Shown here piece after piece: positions 17,867 through 25,696 of a stretch of 64,000 nucleotides of DNA. The position numbers were made by a program, and so were the translations under genes. The stretch comes from Adlercreutzia rubneri (lineage in GTDB: Bacteria; Actinomycetota; Coriobacteriia; Coriobacteriales; Eggerthellaceae). The notes beneath the pieces are model-generated. The model ran no database searches. It saw only the letters and a program-made list of their open reading frames with translations, and was not told where the DNA came from. The stretch spans positions 28,324 through 92,323 of the forward strand of contig NZ_WPOO01000012.1 in NCBI RefSeq assembly GCF_009755265.1, in the 5' to 3' direction. Every line of letters starts with the position of its first letter. Positions within the stretch are counted from its first letter, which is position 1.

Positions 17867-19036
17867 TTAGCGGTCGTCGGCGTCGGGATGGTCCCGATCG
17901 TAAGCGTCGGCAGCTTTCTGGGCGCCGTCGGCCATAGCAGCCAGCTTCGGATCCATTCCATCCGGGTTCGCATCGATGAAGCCCGCACCGCCGGCTCCCA
18001 CTTGGGCCGCCAGGGCCACTTCGCCATCAACAGCGGCATCGTCGACTTCTTTGTTCGCCGCACTGGTGGTGAAGACGATCTGGCTCACGCCGCCGATAAC
18101 GATGAGCGCGCCGCCAATAAGCTGGAAGGCGGTCAGGGTCTCGCCGAACAGGCACAGGCCCAGAAGCGACGCCATGATGGTCTCTTGATAGGAGATGGCA
18201 GCCAGCTCGCCGGCCTTCAGGCGCTTGGTGGCATGGGTGAGCAGATAGAACGCGCCGAAGCCGGTGATGAGAGCGGCGGCAATCAGCCACAGCCAGGAAT
18301 CGAGCGGCATGGTGAACAGGTTCCAGGGGTGCGTGATGATCTGGCCAGCGGCGTCGACCTGCGTTACGCCATTCACTTTCTCGGTATAGGACAGCGGCTG
18401 CAGGCAGAAGTTGTGCCACAGAAGCAGCACGAGAATGGCCAGCGATGCGAACAGGAAGTTCCACCAGGAGCGCACGTTCGAGTCGCAATCCTCGCGATAG
18501 CGCGAGAAGAACAAATAGAGGCCGTAGGCGACACCCGATGCGAAGGCAATGGCGTTGCCGAAGGTATAGGTGGGATCGAGATCGAGCGTCAGGCCCTCGG
18601 GAGTGACGATGCCCACGATGAACAGCATGCCGACTACCACGGCGATGATGCAAAGAATGCCACGCCAATCAATCTTTTCCTTGAGGAAGATCGCCGCAAG
18701 GATCGTCGAGTAAATGGGGCCGGTGTAAATGAGGAACGACGCGTTCGCCAACGTCGTGTACTGGGTGGACAGGCAGTACAGGCCGGAAAGCAGCCCCAAG
18801 AAGATGCCCGAGAGCAACATCATGCCCGAGAACCGCGTGGCCTTCACCTTCTTGAAGCCGCCGATAAACAAGAAGATGATCGTGAGCGCAATAAGGCCCG
18901 CGAAGTTGCGCCAGAACGACACGAAGTCGCCTGGGGCGTCAATGAAGCGCGTGAACGCTCCGATGCCGCCCATCAAAGATGACGAGCAGAACATCATGAT
19001 AAATCCGATGAGCTTGTACTTCGCCCTTTCGTTCAT
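17867..19036 (-). CDS. EamA/DMT-family transporter
   Basis: This 389-residue protein has ten predicted helices in two EamA repeats, followed by a 65-residue acidic, Ala-rich tail that is unusual for the family. DMT carriers of this type usually export amino acids or other small metabolites. The ATG at 19036 has AGAGGG upstream; the frame is open further to 19288 but without a start signal. The gene is divergent from a TetR-like regulator with a likely operator between them, so it is probably the regulator's target. It precedes the creatininase operon on the same strand. Confidence 0.87.
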   Translation of the reverse strand: MNERAKYKLIGFIMMFCSSSLMGGIGAFTRFIDAPGDFVSFWRNFAGLIALTIIFLFIGGFKKVKATRFSGMMLLSGIFLGLLSGLYCLSTQYTTLANASFLIYTGPIYSTILAAIFLKEKIDWRGILCIIAVVVGMLFIVGIVTPEGLTLDLDPTYTFGNAIAFASGVAYGLYLFFSRYREDCDSNVRSWWNFLFASLAILVLLLWHNFCLQPLSYTEKVNGVTQVDAAGQIITHPWNLFTMPLDSWLWLIAAALITGFGAFYLLTHATKRLKAGELAAISYQETIMASLLGLCLFGETLTAFQLIGGALIVIGGVSQIVFTTSAANKEVDDAAVDGEVALAAQVGAGGAGFIDANPDGMDPKLAAMADGAQKAADAYDRDHPDADDR

Positions 19037-19209
19037 AGGAACCCTCTTCCCATTCGATTTCGAAGACGCCTCATTGGAAGCACCTTCCCCTATGAGAAGA
19101 ATTGTGCGGCCCAGTCGTAGGCGAGCGCAAAGGTCGAGTCGCAAACCCTGTTCCTCGAAACAGAATGTCAGCGGGTTTTTGTTTGAAGCGGAGGACAAAT
19201 TGGCAATAA

Positions 19210-19227
19210 TGTCACAAAATTGCGACA
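19210..19227. promoter_or_regulatory. Imperfect palindrome in the EamA/TetR divergent gap
   Basis: TGTCAC-AAAATT-GCGACA is an 18-base inverted repeat with one mismatched pair. It lies between the divergent EamA (starting 19036) and TetR-like genes, in an AT-rich stretch, and is a plausible TetR-family operator. The gap 19037-19386 otherwise holds no supported gene. Confidence 0.45.
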
Positions 19228-19386
19228 AGGGGGAAACCGCATCATGGTTCTCTTGACGTTCACCTTCAGTTGTCATCAATACAGCCACAGCGATCAGGTA
19301 CTATGCGTTTAAGGAGGACATGACCAACCCCCGGATGCATACCCGAAACGAGCAGAAGGCGGCACTCCTATGATCACTGACCTCCC

Positions 19387-19953
19387 CTGGGCGAGAACAT
19401 CTTCAATTCCCCCGATTTGAGCATCAAGATGAAAATTCTTCATGCGACGAACAAATCTCTCGATCAGATTACCGTGGCCGAGATCTGCCGCAACGCCGGC
19501 ATCTCGCGACAGACCTTCTACCGGCACTTCGAGAGCAAGTATGACATCCCCTGGTGGTACTCCATCTTCTGCCGCCAGTTCTATTTGAACGAGATCGGCC
19601 GCACCATCGATTGGAAAACGGGCTACTACCACCATCTGCGGCTCATCGCCCAGGAGCGCGATTTCTTCCGTGAGTCCATCCAGTATTCGATCAACACGCC
19701 CTTCGGGCAGACCATCATGCCAGAAAACCGCAAGGCCGTGCTTCTCGACACCTTGGAGAACTACCGCCATGTCGAGGTGAACGACAACCTGCGCTTCATC
19801 GTGGAGGTGTTCTCGAAGCTGGAATGCGAGGTCATGAACGACTGGTTCCGCTCCGACGAGCCCACCAACCTCGCGCGCTGGACCGACGATTTGGTGAGCC
19901 TCGTGCCCGACCGCCTCTACCGCGCCCTGGAGATGCCCGCAACCGATCGGTAG
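19387..19953 (+). CDS. TetR/AcrR-family regulator, start uncertain
   Basis: The helix-turn-helix core (ITVAEICRNAGISRQTFYRHFESKYDI) is clearly TetR-type; the C-terminal ligand domain is of the variable kind. The start is unclear: the in-frame stop at 19378 allows CTG 19387, TTG 19417 (178 residues) or ATG 19432, and none has a ribosome site. The first DNA-binding helix also looks about five residues shorter than usual. A strong AGGAGG at 19312-19317 instead precedes a 17-codon frame (ATG 19320, stop 19373). The gene may use that leader for coupling, or its front may be damaged. It is divergent from the EamA transporter gene. Confidence 0.7.
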   Translation: MGENIFNSPDLSIKMKILHATNKSLDQITVAEICRNAGISRQTFYRHFESKYDIPWWYSIFCRQFYLNEIGRTIDWKTGYYHHLRLIAQERDFFRESIQYSINTPFGQTIMPENRKAVLLDTLENYRHVEVNDNLRFIVEVFSKLECEVMNDWFRSDEPTNLARWTDDLVSLVPDRLYRALEMPATDR

Positions 19954-20092
19954 AGTCGCGCAAGCCCTTCATCCCGTCTCGCAATGAACCCGCCGAAGCA
20001 AACCAGCAGGTTCGCTTCGGCGAACTTGTAGTACCATGGGAACGCGAACATCAAGGCGCCCGCGGGCGCACACTATAAAGGAGCGAGCCCCC

Positions 20093-20977
20093 ATGTATGA
20101 CGGCCTTCAAAGTCCTGGACGCAACGACGAGTGCTGGTGCGGCAGTGGCAAGAAGTACAAGAAATGCCACCTCGATTTCGACGAGCGCCTAGAGGAGCTC
20201 GCCGAGGCCGGCGAGGAAGTGCCGCCGCGCGATTTGCTGAAGACCCCGGCCGAGATCGAGGGCATCAAGCGCAGCGCCAAGGTGAACATCGGCGTGCTGG
20301 ATTACGTGGCCGAGCGCATCGCGCCGGGCATTACCACTGAGCAGATTGACCAGTGGGTGCACGACTACACCGTGGAGCACGGCGCCATTCCCGCGCCGCT
20401 CGATTACGAGGGCTTCCCGAAGTCGGTGTGCACCTCGGTCAACGAGGTGGTCTGCCACGGCATCCCCTCTCCGGACGAGGTGCTGCGCGAGGGCGATATC
20501 GTCAACATCGACTGCTCCACCATCAAGGACGATTTCTTCTCGGACTCCTCCCGTATGTTCTGTATCGGCGAGGTGTCGCCGGAGGCGGCCGATCTCGTGC
20601 GCGTCACAAAAGAGGCCGTGCAGGTGGGGCTGGACGCCATCAAGCCGTGGGGACATCTGGGAGATATCGGCGCCGCCGTGAACGCTTACGCCCGGGAGCA
20701 CGGCTACACGGTCGTGCGCGAGTTCGGCGGCCACGGCATCGGCCTGGAGTTCCACGAGGATCCTTTCGTGAGCTTCGTCACGGAGGCGGGCACCGGCCCC
20801 ATTCTCGTGCCGGGGCTCTGCTTCACCATCGAGCCCATGATCAACGCCGGCGCCCAGGAGATCGACATGACCGACCCCAACGGCTGGACGGTTCGCACCG
20901 CCGATCGCTCGCTCACGGCCCAATGGGAAGTCCAACTCGCCATCACCGAAGACGGCTACGAGCTGCTCAGCTGGTAG
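20093..20977 (+). CDS. map: Type I methionine aminopeptidase with N-terminal SEC-C zinc motif
   Basis: This 294-residue enzyme removes the initiator methionine from new proteins. Residues about 14-26 (CWCGSGKKYKKCH) form a SEC-C zinc finger, as in the actinobacterial and clostridial long forms. The catalytic domain follows with the expected metal ligands: two Asp in NIDCSTIKDDFFSD, His in GGHGIG, Glu in FTIEPM and Glu in QWEVQLAI. The ATG at 20093 has AAAGGAG nine bases upstream; the longer frame to 20036 is unlikely. It stands as a single gene. Confidence 0.95.
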   Translation: MYDGLQSPGRNDECWCGSGKKYKKCHLDFDERLEELAEAGEEVPPRDLLKTPAEIEGIKRSAKVNIGVLDYVAERIAPGITTEQIDQWVHDYTVEHGAIPAPLDYEGFPKSVCTSVNEVVCHGIPSPDEVLREGDIVNIDCSTIKDDFFSDSSRMFCIGEVSPEAADLVRVTKEAVQVGLDAIKPWGHLGDIGAAVNAYAREHGYTVVREFGGHGIGLEFHEDPFVSFVTEAGTGPILVPGLCFTIEPMINAGAQEIDMTDPNGWTVRTADRSLTAQWEVQLAITEDGYELLSW

Positions 20978-20994
20978 AGGGAACCGACTCGCCA

Positions 20995-21017
20995 GCCACC
21001 GTTTCCGAAACGGTGGC
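20995..21017 (+). terminator. Hairpin after the methionine aminopeptidase gene
   Basis: GCCACCGTTTC (20995-21005) and GAAACGGTGGC (21007-21017) are perfect inverted copies with almost no spacer, so about ten pairs can form around a short loop. It lies 18 bases after the stop. A second stem (AGCGGCCC 21044-21051 with GGGCCGCT 21068-21075) follows. Confidence 0.55.
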
Positions 21018-21128
21018 GGCAACTTTACGGTCGCCATACGCTTAGCGGCCCGCTCCGATTTTGGGGAGGGCCGCTTCTATGCTGGTTTGCGTTCAACCAA
21101 GAACCCTTTCTCTGAGAGGAGCTTTCCC

Positions 21129-21809
21129 ATGACCGAGAACACCAACCAAACCCCTGGCGCCACCGCCGGTTACGGCCCCGAAGGCCGCGAGCTCGAGCGG
21201 GAATCTCTCGCCTACGGCGAACCGGCTCGCACCCCTGGCGACGTCGAGACCGCCGCTGCGGGCGATGCGAGTGAGATGCTCGGCGAGGTGCTGCAATCCC
21301 AGGAACTGAACCCCGGTGAGCCCGCCGTCACCAACGAGCCCCCCGTTATGCCGCAGAATCCGGTCGCGACCCATCAAGCCGCCTACCAGGCGACCTACGG
21401 CGCGCCCCAGCAGGTAGCAGCGGCACCCCAGGCTCCCACTGCGGCCGCGGCACCCGGCACTGCCCCCACCGCCTCGCCTCACGCAGCGGCAGCCGCCACC
21501 GCGGCCGCCGTCCAGAAGACGCACAAGACCATCGATCCCGAGCAGGCCTTCCGCATTTGCGGCATGATCGTCGGCGCCGTCATTATCGTCTTCGGCCTGT
21601 GCATGCTCGCCTACTACACGCCCGACGACGTCGGCTCCCTGTTCGACACCTACCAGATGAACGGCTCCGCTGGCTTCGCAAGCGCCGGCGCCACCTCGGC
21701 TCAAGTGCTGAAGGCCGGCTTCTCGATGCTGCTCATCGGCTTCGGCGCCACCGACATCTGCGCCTTCGGCGCCAAGTACATGAAGGCCAAGAAGCGCGAG
21801 CAAAAGTAA
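21129..21809 (+). CDS. Alanine/proline-rich protein with two transmembrane helices, unknown function
   Basis: The first 140 of 226 residues are disordered and rich in Ala, Pro, Thr and Gln. They are followed by two hydrophobic segments (about 150-175 and 195-215) and a short basic tail (KYMKAKKREQK). It looks like a membrane protein with a large flexible cytoplasmic N-terminal region. No family is recognised. AGAGGAG precedes the ATG at 21129; the frame is open back to 21087 without a site. It stands alone between terminator-like hairpins. Confidence 0.75.
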   Translation: MTENTNQTPGATAGYGPEGRELERESLAYGEPARTPGDVETAAAGDASEMLGEVLQSQELNPGEPAVTNEPPVMPQNPVATHQAAYQATYGAPQQVAAAPQAPTAAAAPGTAPTASPHAAAAATAAAVQKTHKTIDPEQAFRICGMIVGAVIIVFGLCMLAYYTPDDVGSLFDTYQMNGSAGFASAGATSAQVLKAGFSMLLIGFGATDICAFGAKYMKAKKREQK

Positions 21810-21826
21810 CAGTTTTCGGTGACGTT

Positions 21827-21854
21827 TTGCATTTTCTGTGAGGGTTGCTATAAT
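21827..21854 (+). promoter_or_regulatory. Candidate sigma70-type promoter
   Basis: TTGCAT (21827-21832) and a perfect TATAAT (21849-21854) are separated by 16 bases. Transcription would start near 21861 and meet two hairpins within 70 bases. A second perfect TATAAT at 21957-21962 lies nearer the MNT gene. Confidence 0.5.
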
Positions 21855-21860
21855 AATCAC

Positions 21861-21932
21861 CGATTTACGCCGAAGCCCACAAGCTTCGAACGATGAGGGC
21901 TCTGTTTTTGGAGGGGACAGGGCCCTTTGTCA
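21861..21932 (+). ncRNA. Possible short structured RNA or leader ahead of the MNT/HEPN pair
   Basis: Between the promoter ending at 21854 and the next -10 at 21957 the sequence can fold into two stems: CGAAGC/GCTTCG (21871-21888), and GGGCTCTGT with ACAGGGCCC (21897-21925, one G-U pair). The second is followed by TTTGTC and would act as terminator. No reading frame of note is present. This is a prediction without a family match. Confidence 0.25.
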
Positions 21933-22029
21933 TGCCTGGGGACTTTTCGTTGAAGGTATAATCAGACGGAGCCAGGCAAATCACGCCCATCAGGCGACGC
22001 CGCATACCTAGCCATCGGAAGGAGGCACC

Positions 22030-22362
22030 GTGAACCCCAATGCGAAACAACTTCCCATCGATCATCTCGACGATATTGTGGGCAGCATCGTAAGCACCGT
22101 GCCCACCGACGCCATCTATGTGTTCGGCTCCTACGCCCGCGGCGAGCAAACACCCGATAGCGACGTCGACCTTTACGTCGTCACAAAAGACGCCGCTAAG
22201 AGACCCCTGGCCTACGGCGCTTTGGTTCGCAAGGCGCTTCTCTGGATGAAGCGTCCCAAGGACGTGCTCTGCTCAAGCGCCGACACCTTTGTGCAACGCT
22301 CGCACGACCTCTCGACACCCGAATACATCGTCGCTCGTGAAGGGGTGAAGATTTATGGCTGA
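22030..22362 (+). CDS. MNT-type nucleotidyltransferase, antitoxin partner of a HEPN protein
   Basis: This 110-residue minimal nucleotidyltransferase has the full motif GSYARGEQTPDSDVDL, i.e. GSx10DxD. In MNT/HEPN toxin-antitoxin pairs such proteins are the antitoxin, and some AMPylate their partner. The start is GTG 22030 with GGAGG upstream. Its end overlaps the HEPN gene by eight bases, the usual coupled arrangement. It marks the left edge of the accessory island. Confidence 0.88.
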   Translation: MNPNAKQLPIDHLDDIVGSIVSTVPTDAIYVFGSYARGEQTPDSDVDLYVVTKDAAKRPLAYGALVRKALLWMKRPKDVLCSSADTFVQRSHDLSTPEYIVAREGVKIYG

Positions 22363-22810
22363 TACGGAATACACCGGCTTCATGTACGCCGCCCACCGCG
22401 ATGTGCTCGTTGTCGAGAATCTGGCGAAGGAAATCGATCCCTACACCGAGGCCATCGCCTTCCATTCGCAGCAAGCAGCAGAAAAGATGGTGAAGAACGT
22501 ATTCATCCAGAATGGAATCGTTCCCAGCAAGACCCATAGCGTCGACGAGCTTCTGTCGAAAGCCATCGATTCTGGCTGGCTGAGCGTCGAGCCCCCTGTT
22601 ATCGACGCTGCCATTAATATCAGCATGCATGCGGTTGCAGCACGTTATTCCCAGATGCCGGATATCGACCGCGGCGAGGCCCTTCAGGCCATCGCCGATT
22701 GCAACACCATCGCAAAATCGCTCGCTGAAAACGGATACGACTCCGTAGAAATCAAGGTCGAAGTACATTACCTGCACGAAGAGAAACCGAGAGACGACTC
22801 GGACGAGTAG
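22355..22810 (+). CDS. HEPN-domain protein paired with the MNT gene
   Basis: This 151-residue helical protein matches the HEPN domain (AIAFHSQQAAEKMVKNVFIQNGI, then THSVDELL). HEPN proteins in such pairs are often RNases, but the R-x4-6-H active-site motif is absent here; the only candidate Arg (AARYSQMPD) has no His after it. It therefore resembles the PF05168 nucleotide-binding branch, and RNase toxicity is doubtful. An acidic tail (KPRDDSDE) ends the protein. The start is coupled to the MNT gene. Confidence 0.83.
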   Translation: MADTEYTGFMYAAHRDVLVVENLAKEIDPYTEAIAFHSQQAAEKMVKNVFIQNGIVPSKTHSVDELLSKAIDSGWLSVEPPVIDAAINISMHAVAARYSQMPDIDRGEALQAIADCNTIAKSLAENGYDSVEIKVEVHYLHEEKPRDDSDE

Positions 22811-23116
22811 GCCTCCCGTCGCACGGCGAAGATTCACCGCCCCCTTCGGCACTCGGAAGGCAGCCTTGTGGATCGGCGAGACCTGCGCCGAGCATGGGGG
22901 CCTCCACGTCATAGCGCCCCAGACCCTAGGCCATCCCGTAGCCCTGAGCACGGCGTCCCTGTCGCCGCTGCTCTACGATCTCCGGGCCAGCTACTACGAC
23001 GACCTCACCTGCGCGAAACAGCCTATCGAACTGCTCCTCGAAGGCCACGAGCCAGTCTTGCGCTACGCTCGGCACCGAGGACGTTTTCCTCAGTGCCGAA
23101 TAGGCACAACGACTCA
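22811..23116. other. 306-base gap with no supported gene
   Basis: The gap lies between the convergent HEPN and TPR genes. A minus-strand frame (22926-23174) contains the protein-like stretch QDWLVAFEEQFDRLFRAGEV. It overlaps the end of the TPR gene in another frame and lacks a ribosome site. It may be a remnant of a lost gene. Confidence 0.4.
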
Positions 23117-25696
23117 TCAGAAAGCAAGCCATATCGCCGGTCGCACGCCAGCGGAGGCAAACGACATGCACCACCCGATGACGCCATCCTCATCGACGCA
23201 CGGTACGCTTAACGTGCTCTCGCCGCCTGACGGCCTGAGCCACCATCGCGCTGCGCGCAATCCGGTCGCGTCATTGCAGGCCCGAGCCGCCAGGAGGTGC
23301 CCCTCGTCCATGTACCTCTTGACCTCCTCCGCGGACAGGCAGAAGACGAGATCGTCCGTCTCGTCGCCAGCCACCAATAACTCGGCCACGTCCCAGTCGA
23401 GCGAGTCGGCCAGGAATTCCCCGTTGAGCCATCGCCTGACCTCGGAGCTGAACCAGTCCAGAGTGTCAACCCCTTGGACGAACGGCATGTGCGACACGAC
23501 GTCGCGCGCGAGAAGGAGCACCCTCCCTCCGTCCTGTCGCAATACGATCCATTCGCATGCTGCATCGTCTTCGCAAGTGCCCTTTTTCAGGGACACGGTG
23601 CCCTTAGCGGGGTCGTACGCGCTCCCAAACATGATCTCGGACGCGATGCCGGGCGCTGCGCTGAAGCCTTGGTTGGCAAAGTACTTGCAAGCATTCAGAG
23701 CTGTTTCCTTGTCGGCCAAGGCAAGGAACGTGAGGAAGAAGCGCAGCGGCTCTCTGTCTTCTCGATTCACGATGGCTCTGTTCAACAGGTTGGCCGCCAG
23801 CGCCGGGTCGCTCTCCCGCACCAAAAAGGAGAGGCCGAGGGCAACCTCCGGCTCGTTTTGTTCCAGTATAGATAGATACAGATCCGCTGCCCTGTTGGGA
23901 TCGTCGGGAATGAGAAGATGGGCCAAATTGCACGGGGCGCACAGCTTGTCCCCGGCCTCCATCGCCTCGACGAAGGTGTCCTTAGCCAGGTCAAGATCCT
24001 TACTCGCCCTCACGATCCCGAGCTCGTTGACGACATCGCTGTCGTACTTCACGGCTAGCGATCTCTCAAACAGCTCGATCGCCATTGCCGGGTTCTCGTC
24101 CTCAATAAGCCGCGCGAGGGCGCAGGTTGCATACTGCTCGTTGCCCGCCGCTATCGCCATTCTGAATGCTTCCTTGGCCTTTCCGGGGCTTTCTTTTTGT
24201 ATCAAAATGCCATAACTGTACATTGCTTCACCCTTGAGGTCGGTGTGGAACAACCGTTTATAGAGCTCGACCGCTTTATGCGGATTCTTATCGTGAAGGT
24301 AAGTGGCCAAATCTTGAATACGAGAATCCCCATCAAGCTCGTCCGTAGCTATGACATATTTTTCATAAAGCTGCATCGCCCGCTCGCTGCCGTCAGCAAT
24401 GAGCGGCATGAGGACATCCGACAATTCCGTGTAATTGCCAGCTTTACCCGCAAGCTGCAGCAAATCGAGGGTGCGATCGGGATCGCGGTCCATAATCATC
24501 TTCGCGCAACGAATCGGCGCGCTAAACTCGTCCCCCTCCTTAATCGCGCGCTCGTACAACTCCAGGGCCCTCGCAGGGTCCTCGTCGCGCAGCAAATCGG
24601 CTAACTTCGTGCAAGTCAATCCTCCGGCACCGGCTTCGACCGCGGCTGCGTAAAGCCCGCGCGCCTTGCCCGGATCCTCTTTCTCGAGGAATTGCGCCAG
24701 ATCGGCCGCTCCTCTCCCGTCCTGCGTGATCACTGAACGCTCGAAGAATTCCAAGGCCTCCAGAACGCCGTTCTTGATCATCGGCTTGACGTCCTCAAAC
24801 ATCCCCTCAGTGTTGCCGTGTCTCGCCGCCACCGCGAAGAGGTCGAGCGCCCTTTGCGGCTGGCTCTCCCTTAGCAGTCGTCCTAAACACCTGGGAGCAT
24901 CATAGTTGTCTCCAGAGGACATCGCGGTGGCATACAGCGTCTCGGCCTTCTCGGTGTCCCATTCCTCGACCAACTGGGCCAGCTCTGCGGCTTTCTTTCC
25001 ATCTGCAGAGACCAAGAGCGCTTCGTACAACCGCACGGCGCATTCCACACCCGATCGAATCAGCGGCCGAAGGTCTTTTTCGAGATATTGACTATTGCCA
25101 TTGAGGGCGGCCTGCCTGAAAAGACTCACGGCGCGCTTGGGATCGCTCATTCGGATAAGCAGCGCGAGGTTTCTCGGTGCTAGCTTATTGCTTCCCGCCT
25201 CGATCGCCTTCATATACAACGACTCGGCCTCTTCGGGATAATCTTCTTCGATGAGAAGGGCGAGATTGTTGGCGGCCATTTTTACTTCGCCGGCATCGAT
25301 GGCCTTTCTATAGAGCTCAATCGCTGTCTTGGGATCTTCTTTGGAAATCAAATATCCCAGACAACTCGCCGCTGAACCGACATTATCTCCCACCCGAATG
25401 GCCTTATCAAAAAGCTTCTTAGCGAGATCAGCGTCTGTGTCCATGCATTCGATTCCGCGCTGGTAGAAGTTCATGCGGCTTTTACACCATGCCGCGAAAT
25501 CCTCGACTCTCTCGAAGACCCAGTCCGCACCCCAATGTTTGCGCGCGTGCCCCTTGAGGTAGTCGGGGACGCCCCAGAGCGCAAGAGCGCCGTCGATGCC
25601 GGCAGACTTGTACGCGATCATGTCCTCACAGGTATTCCCCAGACCCACTATGCGACAGCCTCCAACGTCGTAGTATTTCTTGAGATAGTCCACCAC
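23117..25696 (-). CDS. 3' part of a split PRTase-HAD-TPR protein: HAD end, about 18 TPR/Sel1-like repeats, DUF6273
   Basis: As it stands this frame encodes 859 residues. It opens with the last part of a HAD phosphatase: VGLGNTCEDMIAYKSAGIDG is HAD motif IV. A long array of TPR/Sel1-like repeats of 33-36 residues follows (about 75-640; e.g. DPKTAIELYRKAIDAGEVKM). The C-terminal domain (about 690-859) has WIVLRQDGGRVLLL, RRWLNGEF and WWLRPSGG...GVRPAIWL, which fits DUF6273. The preceding gene carries the first half of the HAD fold in another frame. One extra base in the five-C run at 25743-25747 would join them into a 1229-residue protein. The apparent GTG start at 25696 is probably not a true start. 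Confidence 0.8.
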   Translation of the reverse strand: MVDYLKKYYDVGGCRIVGLGNTCEDMIAYKSAGIDGALALWGVPDYLKGHARKHWGADWVFERVEDFAAWCKSRMNFYQRGIECMDTDADLAKKLFDKAIRVGDNVGSAASCLGYLISKEDPKTAIELYRKAIDAGEVKMAANNLALLIEEDYPEEAESLYMKAIEAGSNKLAPRNLALLIRMSDPKRAVSLFRQAALNGNSQYLEKDLRPLIRSGVECAVRLYEALLVSADGKKAAELAQLVEEWDTEKAETLYATAMSSGDNYDAPRCLGRLLRESQPQRALDLFAVAARHGNTEGMFEDVKPMIKNGVLEALEFFERSVITQDGRGAADLAQFLEKEDPGKARGLYAAAVEAGAGGLTCTKLADLLRDEDPARALELYERAIKEGDEFSAPIRCAKMIMDRDPDRTLDLLQLAGKAGNYTELSDVLMPLIADGSERAMQLYEKYVIATDELDGDSRIQDLATYLHDKNPHKAVELYKRLFHTDLKGEAMYSYGILIQKESPGKAKEAFRMAIAAGNEQYATCALARLIEDENPAMAIELFERSLAVKYDSDVVNELGIVRASKDLDLAKDTFVEAMEAGDKLCAPCNLAHLLIPDDPNRAADLYLSILEQNEPEVALGLSFLVRESDPALAANLLNRAIVNREDREPLRFFLTFLALADKETALNACKYFANQGFSAAPGIASEIMFGSAYDPAKGTVSLKKGTCEDDAACEWIVLRQDGGRVLLLARDVVSHMPFVQGVDTLDWFSSEVRRWLNGEFLADSLDWDVAELLVAGDETDDLVFCLSAEEVKRYMDEGHLLAARACNDATGLRAARWWLRPSGGESTLSVPCVDEDGVIGWCMSFASAGVRPAIWLAF

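Noticed and set aside
22926..23174. A minus-strand frame with a protein-like stretch between the HEPN and TPR genes
   Set aside because: It overlaps the end of the TPR/DUF6273 gene in another frame, has no ribosome site and no recognisable family. At best it is a remnant.
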